A DNA stretch of 64,000 bases from Thiosocius teredinicola (GCF_002009425.1 NZ_CP019936.1:3831297-3895296); one strand, 5' to 3'. Shown: positions 29,949 through 39,739, counted from the first letter of the stretch. Numbers and translations are program-made. Notes: generated by a model not told the origin, from the letters alone.

Positions 29949-32354
29949 TTAGATCGTGTCGTCAATTATAGATTTGACAGTTTGGGTCTTTTTTTGTCGC
30001 TCTGGAAAATGAGCCTGCTTAGGCCAAGGACGAGTGACACCAACACTTCTCGAATCACCGCGAATAACTCGCGTAACCTCCGCCACATCATCGGTATCTG
30101 CTATTTCTGCAATAGTATTACTAGCCCAGAACCATCCCGCTGTATCAATAGATGTATACTCGTCATTCGCAACAACATCGGCATTGCTTATGGCAGGGGG
30201 TTTCATTTTCATTTTCAGCTGCGAAACCACGCTAGCATTGGTAATTGGAAGGTTGTTGATACTGCTTTTAGGCAAAGAAGTTCCTGACAAGCCCCACCAA
30301 CCAAGATCTCTCCACCATCTGTCGTTAAACGACGCGGGATCAAGCCAGCCGCGATACACCCAATAGTTTGCATAATTTGCGCGCCCTGTTAGTTGCTTAA
30401 ACCCTCGTCCACGAAAATCTCCACCATCATTCCACTCGACATTCCCTAGCCAACCTTTATAGTTAAGAGCTTTGGCATAATGTCGAAAATAGTTGTGCGG
30501 ATTTCCGTTATATAATTCGCTCATATATTTGAGCTCCAATGTTTCCACTCCTGCCTGCCCGTAAAAATGAGCCATTCGTAGTGGTGCGGTTAGGCCATAC
30601 TTTCGTGTGCACAAATTCAGATGCACATGATACTTTGTGACTTTCACCGATGCCGCATTAGGGTAAATTCGTTCAAGCTCGTCAGTCGACAACCATCTGT
30701 TAGACCGGAAATGAGCAACAAACGCTCTTGGATGAAAATGCCAATGCTTCGCCGGGATACCTGTATTAGCCGCACCCCAATCGATTGCCAATGCGGTGCC
30801 ATGCGAGACAAAATCCTCCCAATCGATTGGCTCCAGTTTGAACTCGGGGTCACTTTTTAGCCATGACCAACGCGCACGAATCGTCGCTTGATCCCATTCC
30901 GAGGGAAACTTGCAGACGGCTCGTTCAAGCGTTTTGCGCACGTCCGCACCGGCTAATCGACGCTCGAGTTCTTGGCGTTTGAGGGTGCGTTCCGCACCTT
31001 GAAGCGTCGGGAAAGTTTTACTGTCCATCCGCAGTGCCGGCAAGCCTAATCGATTATGTATGCGCTCCCAGCTATGCGGGTCTTCGATGGTTCCGATGAT
31101 GGATGCAGACTCGCATCGACTATCTACGTCACCGTCATCATCCACCAACTGCCATCCACGCCACTGGGGAAAGTCCGCGTCGCTGAATTTCTTGACGCCG
31201 GTAGCATTCAAGTTTACCCAACCTGTACCGCCCGGATAGCGGGCCTCGCGCCAATGCGGCACGTCTGCTGGAACAAGCGGGTCAGGACCAACAACGCGGC
31301 CGAATCGTAACAATTCGTAGACTGCACTCGGCGCAGGACGGGAACCTGCCGGATAGGCCTTGCTGATTTCGGTCGCCGCCTGGTAAAGCTCATATTCTGT
31401 GTCACGCTCTACAATCGGTTTGCCAAGTTCATGGCCCTGCATTACATAGGAATGCAAGTATGCGTCCCCTCGTTCGTTCGTCGGGCCATCGCCTGCGCGA
31501 TAACGCAATCCAACGTAGAGTGGGAATTCAGCGGCAGGCATCTGTGCTTTTCCAGTCTTCCAGGCTTCTTCCAGTTTGCCCCAATCGGGTTTTGCGGAAA
31601 TAAAGGGCGCAATCTCGTCCAATGTTCCTTTGAGGGTGTAGGCCGGCTTGGCTTTAGGCGTGACCTCAGTTGCGCCCGGCTTGTCGGCAAAAAATTGGGT
31701 ACCAGCAGGCAGTTGAAAATATACATCGCCATACAAGACATCGGTACGACCGTCGCTTGCGGTCGACAACTCGCCGGTATTACGACCCATTAGGGTTTTG
31801 AGGTTCTCGTCGTCACACACGATCTCAAGATGCAATTGATCGTTCTTGCCGTAGACAATACCCGGCATGCCGATCTTGTCTTTGCGATAAACCGCGCGGT
31901 CTTTGGCACCTCCGGCTACTCGGCTGGCGACACCCAATAGTTTGCTCAGGTGCATGTAGATCGATAGAAACGTCACTTCCACAGGTTTATTCTGTGCACC
32001 GGCACCGATCTCGGTGGTGTGCTTGATAATTACACAACCATCGTCAGTCCAGGCTGGATCGCTACCACCATCGGGGTTGTAGTTAAGCCAATCCGTCACG
32101 TTGTCGTTGCGTGCCGTGGGCTTTCGCGCATAGACAATCTCACCGTCGGCAATCGCTCTAACACTATCCGCGCCTTGCGGGGCTCTTAAATGCAGACCGC
32201 CATGCCAGCCCAGCTTAAGAGATACCGGATATGAGCCTTCCGGCACACCTGTATTCTTTACAGTGACGTCGGTGTTGGGCATGCATCGAGCCACATATTC
32301 GGCGTCAGTTTCGTTCTGATTCCGTGGTAGCAGAAAAGGAGGACTAATTATCAT
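29949..32354 (-). CDS. Predicted T6SS peptidoglycan-degrading effector (M23-like plus GH19/lysozyme-like)
   Basis: This 801-residue protein lies directly after vgrG. Residues about 45-185 resemble the LytM/M23 peptidase fold (GWHGGLHL, RAIADGEIVYARK, YMHLS, DQLHLEI). The usual HxxxD reads H51-x3-H55 and the HxH reads Q173-x-H175, so metal binding may be lost or altered. The C-terminal part, about 590-770, resembles GH19 chitinase/lysozyme: FYGQAGVET with candidate catalytic Glu604, FRGRGFKQLTGRANY, and AGWFWASNTIAEIAD. No signal peptide is present, as expected for a VgrG-delivered toxin. The middle region is unassigned. Base composition is lower in GC than the flanking genes. Confidence 0.75.
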   Translation of the reverse strand: MIISPPFLLPRNQNETDAEYVARCMPNTDVTVKNTGVPEGSYPVSLKLGWHGGLHLRAPQGADSVRAIADGEIVYARKPTARNDNVTDWLNYNPDGGSDPAWTDDGCVIIKHTTEIGAGAQNKPVEVTFLSIYMHLSKLLGVASRVAGGAKDRAVYRKDKIGMPGIVYGKNDQLHLEIVCDDENLKTLMGRNTGELSTASDGRTDVLYGDVYFQLPAGTQFFADKPGATEVTPKAKPAYTLKGTLDEIAPFISAKPDWGKLEEAWKTGKAQMPAAEFPLYVGLRYRAGDGPTNERGDAYLHSYVMQGHELGKPIVERDTEYELYQAATEISKAYPAGSRPAPSAVYELLRFGRVVGPDPLVPADVPHWREARYPGGTGWVNLNATGVKKFSDADFPQWRGWQLVDDDGDVDSRCESASIIGTIEDPHSWERIHNRLGLPALRMDSKTFPTLQGAERTLKRQELERRLAGADVRKTLERAVCKFPSEWDQATIRARWSWLKSDPEFKLEPIDWEDFVSHGTALAIDWGAANTGIPAKHWHFHPRAFVAHFRSNRWLSTDELERIYPNAASVKVTKYHVHLNLCTRKYGLTAPLRMAHFYGQAGVETLELKYMSELYNGNPHNYFRHYAKALNYKGWLGNVEWNDGGDFRGRGFKQLTGRANYANYWVYRGWLDPASFNDRWWRDLGWWGLSGTSLPKSSINNLPITNASVVSQLKMKMKPPAISNADVVANDEYTSIDTAGWFWASNTIAEIADTDDVAEVTRVIRGDSRSVGVTRPWPKQAHFPERQKKTQTVKSIIDDTI

Positions 32355-32409
32355 CTTGGAGATCGGCTGCTGATCGTGTTGTTACCTTCCGTGGTGAGCG
32401 CCCAGACGC

Positions 32410-35256
32410 TCAGCTCGAAAAAGAGAAACGTTTTTTGATGCGGAAATCGCTGCGCGGGAAGTTCGGTAACGAGTAACCGCCCTGCACCGGCCCGCTGAAA
32501 CTCTTCTTACTCGCATGCACGGTAATGGTCCCGGGACACTCCACGGTGATCCCGCCATCGATCGTGATGCTGGCCCCGCCGGCGACGGCCAGGTGGACCT
32601 TCTTTGCCGCGGCAAAGTCGATGTCGGCTCTTGCCGAGACCAGTTTGAGGTCTTGCTTGGCCTGGAGCTTGAGTTGGTCGCTCTGCGCCTGCATGTCGAC
32701 CGGGTCTTTGGCCGCGATCAGGGTGATACCGGTGTTGCCCTCGCCGGGTTGGATCGCGCCGGCGAGCAGGCCGATCGCCTGCCCGGTGTGGACACGTGCC
32801 TTGCCGCCGACGGCAATGTCGGTGTCCTGTCCGCTCATCGCGGTGAAGGTCTCACCGTTGGCAAACTGCAGGTGTTGTCCGGCGACATTGGCCAGGCCGG
32901 CCTTGGCCGCCTGGATGATCGCCGGGTCGGTAAAGTGCGGCACCTTGTCGCTTGAGACCTGGGTGTTCTTGTTGTTGGCGTCGCTCTCGGCCGGGTTAAG
33001 GGCGCTGTGCTCGACCATGCCGCTGGCGGTCTGGTGCATCGCCGGGATGGGTGCGAGTTTGGGGTCGACAAAGCTGCCGTTGGCTTGGCTGCTGCCGACA
33101 CTGTTGGCCAGTTCGACCGTCTGGTGCGTCTTGGCGGCCTTTGAGAGGGTGCTGGCCAGGGTCTTGGCCTGATTGAGCAGGGCCATACCGGCGGTCAGGT
33201 CCCCGGCCGGCTCGGCGGGAGTGCGTCGTGCCCAGGTACTCATCAGCACGCCTTGCCCCCCTCTCAGTGCGCCGTAGGCATCGGTGCGCAGCTCGGCCCC
33301 GGCGCCACGGAAGCTGCCGCGGTAGTTGTCGGCCTGGTGGACCAGGTGACCTAAGTTGAGCTCGGTGTGGTGCTGGGTGGTCTTGAGCTGCACCCGCTGC
33401 TGATCGTCGGTGTCGTCGAAGACCAGCTGGTTGTAGCCCTCGCCGCCAAAGGCCTTGGTCTTGAAGCCGCTGAGGGCCGCGGCATGCGCATGGCTGGTGG
33501 ATGCAGCACCGTGCCACGCTGGGCTGTGGCCGGCGGCGAGGTTCCCTTGGCCGCTCGGGCTGTGGTCGGTGGCCTCGTTAAAAACGCTGGTATCGGCGGT
33601 TTTGTGGTTGTCGCCGCCCGGGGTCGGGATCACGCCACCTTCACCCTGGCCGTTGTACAGGGCGCCGATCACCAGCGGTCGGTCGATATCGCCCTCGAGG
33701 AAGTCGACCAGCACCTCCTGGCCGATGCGCGGCAGCCACTGCCAGCCCATGCCGTTGCCGGCTTGACGGCTGGCAACCCGCAGCCAGCAGGTCAGGCGGT
33801 CGTCGGCACGCTCACCGCGCTGCCAGTGGAAGCGCACCTTGATGCGCCCGAGCGCATCGCACCAGATCTCGTCGACACCGTTGGGCCGGTCTTCGCCGTG
33901 CGGACCGACGACGATCGCGGTCATCGGGCCGGGGGCCAAGGGTCGCGGATTGATCCGTACCCCGGTGTCGTCGCGCAGGCGCGGGCGCCACGGCACCTTG
34001 GCACGCAGGGTCTCGAAGCGGTTGCCGTAGCCGCGCTGACGGGCCAGGTCGAGCAGCTCGGCTGGAAGCTGGGTTGGGGCACTGAGCGGTGCCAGGGTGT
34101 CGCCGGTCGGCAGGTCGTCGCCGCCGAGCGGACCGGCCAGGCGCTTGGCGACCTTGTCGATCGACTCGCCGGACAGGTTGTTGATGCCTACATGGGTCAG
34201 CTCGGTCAGCAGGAAGCGGCGGTTGTCGCCGGTGTCCTGCCCGGCTTGCTCACCCTCTTCGAGCAGGTCCAGCGGTGATTCGCTCAGGTCGAAGGCGAAG
34301 CCGGGGCGGAAGGTGCGCACGCTGCCGCGGCCGAAGAAGGACTTGTAGCGGGCCTCGCGGGCCTGCATCGCCAGGCGCAGGTAGCGGTCGGCCTCGCCAC
34401 GGGTGGCATGGGCGTATTGACCGGCGGGCTCGTAGTGCTCGAGGACCGGGGCATGCTCGCCACCGAAGCTGTGGTGGGTCGGCACCTGGGCGGTGACGGC
34501 GCGCTTGGCCTTGTAGTCGTAGCTAAGCACCGTCATGACGGTGGTATCGAGCTGACGGCGGCTGCCCAGCGCGGTGATGGCATCTTCGGTCTCTTGCGAG
34601 TCGACGCGGTGGAAGCGGATTGCGCCTTGGGTATCGGATTGCTCATCGCTGGGGCAGGCGACGCTGTCGGCGAACAGGCGGATGCGGTGGCCGGCCGGGG
34701 CGGCCTCATCCTCTTCGACGCACCAGGCCAGGCCCTCTTCGGCGAGCAGGCGCGAGACGAAGGCGTAGTCGCTTTCGCGGTACTGCACGCAGAAGCTGCG
34801 CGGGCGGGTGTCGGCGAGAAACTCACCGACCTCGTCGGACCACTGCCAGGCGGCGTGGGCGGCATAGTCGCCGAACACGAGGTCGATGATCTCGACCACG
34901 CTCTTGTCCTGGAACACCCGGTTGTGGCGGCCGCGCCCAAGCAGCCAGGTCCAGGGCACCAGGGTCAGGCGGTAGCGGGTGAAGCCGCCGTCGGCGCCGA
35001 GCTTGTCGGCGGCGCGCACCAGGGCGCTGCGGCGTGACAGGGTGCCGTCGGCCAGGGTCGTGACCAGCGTAACCGGCTGGCCCATGAAGGCTTTGAGCTC
35101 GAGAAAGGCATCGGTCGACAGGCCGTCGATCACGATTTCGAAACCGGCGGACAGCGCCTCGCGCCCCCACCAGGCTTCCACCAGCAACGAGCCCGGTGCA
35201 CCCGATGGCCACTCAAGCTCGTACAAGCGCGTCTCCGCGCTAAACAACAGATCCAT
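32410..35256 (-). CDS. vgrG: Type VI secretion spike protein VgrG with DUF2345 C-terminus
   Basis: VgrG trimers form the tip of the type VI secretion needle and carry effectors. The 948-residue protein has the gp27-like N-terminal half, including RSFCVQYRESDYAFVSRLLAEEGL, then the gp5/OB-fold section (RIKVRFHWQRGERADDRLTCWLRVA, WQWLPRIGQEVLVDFLEGD, RPLVIGALYNG). A long DUF2345 beta-helix extension follows (LQAKQDLKLVSARADIDFAAAKKVHLAV, GGASITIDGGITVECPGTITVHA). No hcp, tss or PAAR gene lies nearby, so this is an orphan vgrG presumably serving a secretion system elsewhere on the chromosome. Confidence 0.95.
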   Translation of the reverse strand: MDLLFSAETRLYELEWPSGAPGSLLVEAWWGREALSAGFEIVIDGLSTDAFLELKAFMGQPVTLVTTLADGTLSRRSALVRAADKLGADGGFTRYRLTLVPWTWLLGRGRHNRVFQDKSVVEIIDLVFGDYAAHAAWQWSDEVGEFLADTRPRSFCVQYRESDYAFVSRLLAEEGLAWCVEEDEAAPAGHRIRLFADSVACPSDEQSDTQGAIRFHRVDSQETEDAITALGSRRQLDTTVMTVLSYDYKAKRAVTAQVPTHHSFGGEHAPVLEHYEPAGQYAHATRGEADRYLRLAMQAREARYKSFFGRGSVRTFRPGFAFDLSESPLDLLEEGEQAGQDTGDNRRFLLTELTHVGINNLSGESIDKVAKRLAGPLGGDDLPTGDTLAPLSAPTQLPAELLDLARQRGYGNRFETLRAKVPWRPRLRDDTGVRINPRPLAPGPMTAIVVGPHGEDRPNGVDEIWCDALGRIKVRFHWQRGERADDRLTCWLRVASRQAGNGMGWQWLPRIGQEVLVDFLEGDIDRPLVIGALYNGQGEGGVIPTPGGDNHKTADTSVFNEATDHSPSGQGNLAAGHSPAWHGAASTSHAHAAALSGFKTKAFGGEGYNQLVFDDTDDQQRVQLKTTQHHTELNLGHLVHQADNYRGSFRGAGAELRTDAYGALRGGQGVLMSTWARRTPAEPAGDLTAGMALLNQAKTLASTLSKAAKTHQTVELANSVGSSQANGSFVDPKLAPIPAMHQTASGMVEHSALNPAESDANNKNTQVSSDKVPHFTDPAIIQAAKAGLANVAGQHLQFANGETFTAMSGQDTDIAVGGKARVHTGQAIGLLAGAIQPGEGNTGITLIAAKDPVDMQAQSDQLKLQAKQDLKLVSARADIDFAAAKKVHLAVAGGASITIDGGITVECPGTITVHASKKSFSGPVQGGYSLPNFPRSDFRIKKRFSFSS

Positions 35257-35445
35257 GTCAGACCCTCAAGTCAACGAACACATCTCCCGCGCTGCATGTC
35301 GGCGCCCCGGCAATCGATGCCGGTGATGTGTTTTGTCCACGGACTTCCTGTCCAAATAGCTCCCTAAGTGCCGGTATTCTGTCAAAGCCTTTCGGCGAAC
35401 GCCAGACTCGGCATCATAAACCGCGAGCCAGTCGAGACGGCACGA

Positions 35446-35943
35446 TCAACGGTGATCGTTCTCCATCTTCTCGGCTTTCTCGAGCACCATGGCCTCGAGA
35501 TCATCCTTATATTGCTGCACGCGATCCATTACCGAGTCGTCGCTGGTACCCAGGATCTGCGCCGCGAGGATGCCGGCATTCTTCGCGCCATTGATCGCCA
35601 CGGTCGCCACCGGCACGCCACCGGGCATCTGCACGATCGACAGCAGCGAATCCTGGCCGTTGAGGGTCGACGTTTTCACCGGTACCCCGATAACAGGCAA
35701 CGGCGAGACGGCAGCCACCATGCCCGGCAGGTGGGCGGCACCGCCGGCACCGGCAATGATCACGCGAATGCCGCGGCCGCGGGCGTTCTGCGCATAGTCG
35801 TACAGACGACCGGGGGTACGGTGTGCCGACACGATCGTCATCTCGAAAGGAATTCCCAACTCTTTCAGCATCGCTGCCGCATCCTGCATCACCGGCAGAT
35901 CGGAATCGCTGCCCATAATGATGCCGACTTTTGCATCCGTCAT
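35446..35943 (-). CDS. purE: N5-carboxyaminoimidazole ribonucleotide mutase PurE
   Basis: PurE moves the carboxyl group of N5-CAIR to give CAIR in purine synthesis. The 165-residue protein has the class I PurE motifs [35 protein letters not shown] and GVPV. It overlaps purK by 4 bases, an operon of two consecutive pathway steps. Confidence 0.97.
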   Translation of the reverse strand: MTDAKVGIIMGSDSDLPVMQDAAAMLKELGIPFEMTIVSAHRTPGRLYDYAQNARGRGIRVIIAGAGGAAHLPGMVAAVSPLPVIGVPVKTSTLNGQDSLLSIVQMPGGVPVATVAINGAKNAGILAAQILGTSDDSVMDRVQQYKDDLEAMVLEKAEKMENDHR

Positions 35944-37097
35944 AACTTCTTGTCTCCGAGAATCTTGATAAGCGTCTTGACCTGCCTGGCCTTGTCACAA
36001 GCGGCCTCGATCGTGTCATCGATGACCGTGACATGCCCCATTTTGCGGCCAGGCTTGGTAACCGCCTTGCCATATACGTGCACGCAGACACCGGGAATCG
36101 CCAGCGCCGCACGCAAGCCTGAAATGATCGGTCGCCCGTGATAGCCCTCTTCGCCCAGCAGGTTGACCATGGTGGCCGGCGACAACTGTCGCGTCTCGCC
36201 CAGCGGCAGACCGAGAATCGCCCGCAGGTGTTGTTCGAACTGATCGGTCACACAGGCCTCGATCGTGTGGTGCCCCGAGTTGTGTGTGCGCGGCGCCACC
36301 TCGTTGACCAACAGTTCGCCGTCGGTGGTCAGAAACATCTCGACGCCGAACACGCCGACACCGTCCATCGCCTCGACGGTACGTACCGCCAATGCCTCGG
36401 CCTGACGCGCGATGTCGTCGCTGACATTGGCCGGTGCAACGAGAAAATCGAGCACGTTGTCGTCTTCGTGAAAACGCATCTCGACGGTCGGATAGGCACG
36501 GCACTCGCCGCCGACATTACGCGCCACCATCACCGCCAGTTCCTTGTCCGCCTCGACGAAACGTTCGATGTAGCTGGGCACCGGCAGGTTGCGTGCAAAG
36601 GCCCCGGCATCTTTCATAACGACGACCCCGCGGCCGTCGTAACCGCCACGGCGCGCCTTCTGCACCAAGGGGTAACCGAAGGATTCGAATGCCGCCGCAT
36701 CCGGTGCCGGCATGTCGAGAAACGCGGATGTCGGGATGCCGGCATCGCGCAGAAATTCTTTCTGGGTGAACTTATCCTGAATCATTTTCAGGAGCGCCGG
36801 GCGCGGAAAGATGGTGTGACCCTCGCCTTCGAGCGCCAGCAGGGTTTCGGTTTCGATATCTTCGAGTTCGAAGGTGACGATATCGCAGGATTCGGCCAGC
36901 TCGCGCAGCTTTGCCGGATCGCTGTAGTCACCGACGATCTGGTGCCCCGCCACCTGGCCCGCCGGCGAACCCTGCAGAGGATCGAGCACTACGCAGGTAC
37001 ACCCGAGGCGCTTGGCCGCCTTAACCATCATGCGCCCGAGTTGGCCACCGCCGATTAGGCCGATACGCGCAACCGGAAAAGGGTAAGAATCTTCCAT
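35940..37097 (-). CDS. purK: N5-carboxyaminoimidazole ribonucleotide synthase PurK
   Basis: PurK carboxylates AIR to N5-CAIR using ATP and bicarbonate. The ATP-grasp protein begins [14 protein letters not shown] and carries [13 protein letters not shown] and the C-terminal [18 protein letters not shown] motif. The frame extends to a GTG at 37133, but the first 12 residues (GLWFFFCSATA) come from a T-rich run and are not family-like. The ATG at 37097 gives 385 residues. Confidence 0.96.
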   Translation of the reverse strand: MEDSYPFPVARIGLIGGGQLGRMMVKAAKRLGCTCVVLDPLQGSPAGQVAGHQIVGDYSDPAKLRELAESCDIVTFELEDIETETLLALEGEGHTIFPRPALLKMIQDKFTQKEFLRDAGIPTSAFLDMPAPDAAAFESFGYPLVQKARRGGYDGRGVVVMKDAGAFARNLPVPSYIERFVEADKELAVMVARNVGGECRAYPTVEMRFHEDDNVLDFLVAPANVSDDIARQAEALAVRTVEAMDGVGVFGVEMFLTTDGELLVNEVAPRTHNSGHHTIEACVTDQFEQHLRAILGLPLGETRQLSPATMVNLLGEEGYHGRPIISGLRAALAIPGVCVHVYGKAVTKPGRKMGHVTVIDDTIEAACDKARQVKTLIKILGDKKL

Positions 37098-37705
37098 CGC
37101 TGTCGCCGAACAAAAAAAAAACCACAGGCCCACCGCCAGGCGAACCCAGGTCTATCATTCCATGCCTCGCTGAGGAAACGGGTGGCCGAAATGGAGCAAA
37201 CTCTCCTGGCCGCGCCAACCGGATCGTCCTGGCGTTTCACCGCCGACGGCCGATTCGCACAAACCCGCAAGCGCGTAAGGATACCGCGGATTTGCAAAGT
37301 GTGCCCCAATTTCCCGGATTTGCATCGCAATCCTTCCACTTCTTGGCCGGCGTCAATGCCCCCGGCGACGCCTTCGGATAGCCTGATGCGCATTGGGTTT
37401 GCGGTGTTTACCCGGCATCTGCAACGCCGGTCAGCCCCCGTTGGGGCGAAATCGGACGGCTGCGGAGCTTTACAAAGGCTGTGCTATAGTCGCGCGCAGC
37501 TTTAAATTAGGAAGTGCTGATTCTGAAGGCGTTGCCGCAATTCTTGAATGATCATTTCAGATCTGGATAGCCTTGCATCAAACACCTTCAACCTGTCGCG
37601 GGCGCTCTGGCAGCTTGATCGTCCTGATCATGGATAGCCCACACCATCCAGCAGTTTCCTCATCGCTAACCAAAGACTAAAACGCAAAATTCCAGGGGGG
37701 ACACT
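37098..37705. other. Intergenic region between purK and the phosphoribulokinase gene
   Basis: About 600 bases separate the divergent purK and phosphoribulokinase genes. An open frame at 37182-37505 has no recognisable protein character and is not called. The only clear signal is the extended -10 at 37482-37490, which implies a 5' leader of roughly 210 bases for the kinase gene. The remainder shows nothing I can name. Confidence 0.5.
37482..37490 (+). promoter_or_regulatory. Candidate extended -10 promoter for phosphoribulokinase
   Basis: TGCTATAGT fits the extended -10 form TGnTATAAT with one mismatch. No good -35 is found at the usual distance. The start of transcription would be near 37497, leaving a long leader before the ATG at 37706. 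Confidence 0.45.
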
Positions 37706-38581
37706 ATGTCCAAACAGCATCCTGTCGTCGCGGTAACCGGCTCGTCCGGCGCTGGAACCACCACCGTGAAACGCGCTTTCGAGCACATTTTCATCCGCGA
37801 AGGCATCAATGCCGCGGTGGTCGAGGGGGACAGCTTCCACCGCTACGAACGCGCCGAGATGAAGGTCAAGATGTCGGAGAAAGGCCTCAGCCACTTCGGC
37901 CCGGGGGCCAACCGTTTCGACAAACTGGCCGAACTGTTCAAAACCTACGGCGAATCGGGCACCGGCGAGAAGCGTTACTACCTGCACAGCGAAGAAGAGG
38001 CCGCAGAGCACAACGCACGCCTGGGCATCGACAAAAAGCCCGGCGAATTCACCCCTTGGGAACCGATTCCTGAAGGAACCGACCTGCTGTTCTACGAAGG
38101 CCTGCATGGCTTGGCGCAGGACGGTGAACACGACGTGGCGCAGCACGTGGACCTGGGTATCGGCGTGGTGCCGATCGTCAACCTGGAATGGATTCAGAAG
38201 ATCCACCGCGATAACGCCGAGCGTGGCTACTCGCCCGAAGCGGTCGTCGACACGATCATGCGTCGCATGCCCGACTACATCAATCACATCACGCCGCAGT
38301 TTTCGCGTACCGACATCAACTTCCAGCGCGTCTCGCTGGTCGACACGTCGAACCCGTTCATCGCGCGCGACATCCCGACGCCGGACGAAAGCTTCGTCGT
38401 CATTCGTTTCGCCGACCCGAAGAAGTTCAACACCGACTTCCCCTACCTGCTGTCGATGATCAATGACTCGTTCATGTCTCGTCGCAACAGCATCGTGGTG
38501 CCGGGCGGCAAGATGGGCTTCGCGATGGAAGTCATCTTCGGCCCGATCATCGATCAGATGATGGACGACCGCGGCCTGTAA
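37706..38581 (+). CDS. prk: Phosphoribulokinase
   Basis: Phosphoribulokinase makes ribulose 1,5-bisphosphate, the RuBisCO substrate, from ribulose 5-phosphate and ATP. The 291-residue protein is the proteobacterial type. The P-loop is GSSGAGTTTVK (residues about 12-22), and VVEGDSFHRY, RYYLHSEEEAA and DLLFYEGLHG contain the catalytic and substrate-binding residues. A GGGGGGAC ribosome site precedes the ATG. It lies about 11 kb from the RuBisCO genes rather than in their operon. Confidence 0.97.
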   Translation: MSKQHPVVAVTGSSGAGTTTVKRAFEHIFIREGINAAVVEGDSFHRYERAEMKVKMSEKGLSHFGPGANRFDKLAELFKTYGESGTGEKRYYLHSEEEAAEHNARLGIDKKPGEFTPWEPIPEGTDLLFYEGLHGLAQDGEHDVAQHVDLGIGVVPIVNLEWIQKIHRDNAERGYSPEAVVDTIMRRMPDYINHITPQFSRTDINFQRVSLVDTSNPFIARDIPTPDESFVVIRFADPKKFNTDFPYLLSMINDSFMSRRNSIVVPGGKMGFAMEVIFGPIIDQMMDDRGL

Positions 38582-38588
38582 GGCCTTT

Positions 38589-38615
38589 GAGGTGGCGGCG
38601 ACCGTCCGCCACCTC
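38589..38615 (+). other. Hairpin between phosphoribulokinase and FIST genes
   Basis: GAGGTGGCGG (38589-38598) pairs perfectly with CCGCCACCTC (38606-38615) around a 7-base loop. There is no following T run, so it may stabilise or process the mRNA rather than terminate it. It ends 8 bases before the next start codon and could mask that gene's ribosome site. Confidence 0.6.
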
Positions 38616-38623
38616 GTCCCGCC

Positions 38624-39739
38624 ATGAAAACCTTTAGCAGCGCACATGTCACCGGTGCCGATTGGCAGTCGGTGTGTGCGGGCGTGCTCGACCGGATCGA
38701 TGGCGACAATGCCGGCGATCTGGCCTTTATCTATCTGTCGGAAGACCTGGCAGCCGACACCGATCGCATCATCGATGAACTGCGCGAGCAATCCGGCATC
38801 ACCCATTGGGTGGGCTGCGTCGGTATGGGACTGTGCAGCAACGGCCGCGAAACCTACGGTGAAACGGCCGCCAGTGTGCTCGTAACGCCGTTCGCCACAG
38901 ACGACTTCCGCCTGATGCCACCGATCGAACACTCTCCGGCCGAATGGTTGAGTGCAACCGAGCGCTGGCGCAACCAATCATTGGCGTCGGTTGCCGTGGT
39001 TCACGGTGATCCCTCGAGCTCCGAGTTGCCCGACCTTTTGGTGCGCATCAGTGACGGGCTGCAGGGTGGTTTTCTGGTCGGCGGCATTGCCTCGGCCGAC
39101 AAGCTGCCCGTTCAGATTGCCGACAAGGCGGTCAGCGGCGGTCTGTCCGGGGTGCTGTTCAGCGGCAACATCACCGTCAACACCGGGCTCAGCCAGGGCT
39201 GCAGCCTGATCGGCGACCGTCACCAGATCGATGCCGGTCAACGCAACATCATCGAGAGCATCGACGGGCAGCCGGCGTTGGACGTGTTCAAGGAAGAGAT
39301 CGGCGAAGTCCTGGCGCGCGATCTGCGCCGTGTGGGGGGCTATATCTTCGTCGCCCTGCCCATCGCCGGCTCGGATACCGGCGACTACCTGGTGCGCAAT
39401 CTGATCGGTATCGACCCCGACCAGGGCCTGCTGGCGATCGGCGACTACGTAAAACCCGGTATGGAGATCCAGTTTGCCAGGCGCGACGCCAATACCGCGC
39501 GCGACGATCTGCAGCAGATGATCGAAGGATTGCTGCAACGTCTGCCGTCGCCACCACGCGGTGCTTTGTATCACTCATGCCTGGGTCGTGGCCGCAACCA
39601 GTTCGGCGACGATTCCGAGGAACTCAAGTTGATCGGCGAGTTGCTTGGCGACGTCCCATTGGCCGGCTTCTACGCCAACGGCGAGATTTCACATCACCGC
39701 CTGTACGGCTATACCGGTGTGCTGACGCTGTTCAGTTGA
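38624..39739 (+). CDS. FIST-domain sensory protein
   Basis: This 371-residue protein has a FIST N domain (about 10-200; WVGCVGMGLCSNG, GGFLVGGIAS) and a FIST C domain (about 215-365; YLVRNLIGIDPDQGLLAIGD, GALYHSCLGRG and FYANGEI). FIST proteins are thought to be small-ligand sensors, possibly of amino acids, and often sit beside signalling proteins. No signalling partner is fused or adjacent here. It lies 42 bases after phosphoribulokinase with a hairpin between, so it is probably co-transcribed with it at least in part. Confidence 0.88.
   Translation: MKTFSSAHVTGADWQSVCAGVLDRIDGDNAGDLAFIYLSEDLAADTDRIIDELREQSGITHWVGCVGMGLCSNGRETYGETAASVLVTPFATDDFRLMPPIEHSPAEWLSATERWRNQSLASVAVVHGDPSSSELPDLLVRISDGLQGGFLVGGIASADKLPVQIADKAVSGGLSGVLFSGNITVNTGLSQGCSLIGDRHQIDAGQRNIIESIDGQPALDVFKEEIGEVLARDLRRVGGYIFVALPIAGSDTGDYLVRNLIGIDPDQGLLAIGDYVKPGMEIQFARRDANTARDDLQQMIEGLLQRLPSPPRGALYHSCLGRGRNQFGDDSEELKLIGELLGDVPLAGFYANGEISHHRLYGYTGVLTLFS

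Noticed and set aside
37182-37505. 107-codon plus-strand frame upstream of phosphoribulokinase
   Set aside because: It has no ribosome site, no recognisable domain and irregular composition, and it overlaps the likely promoter.
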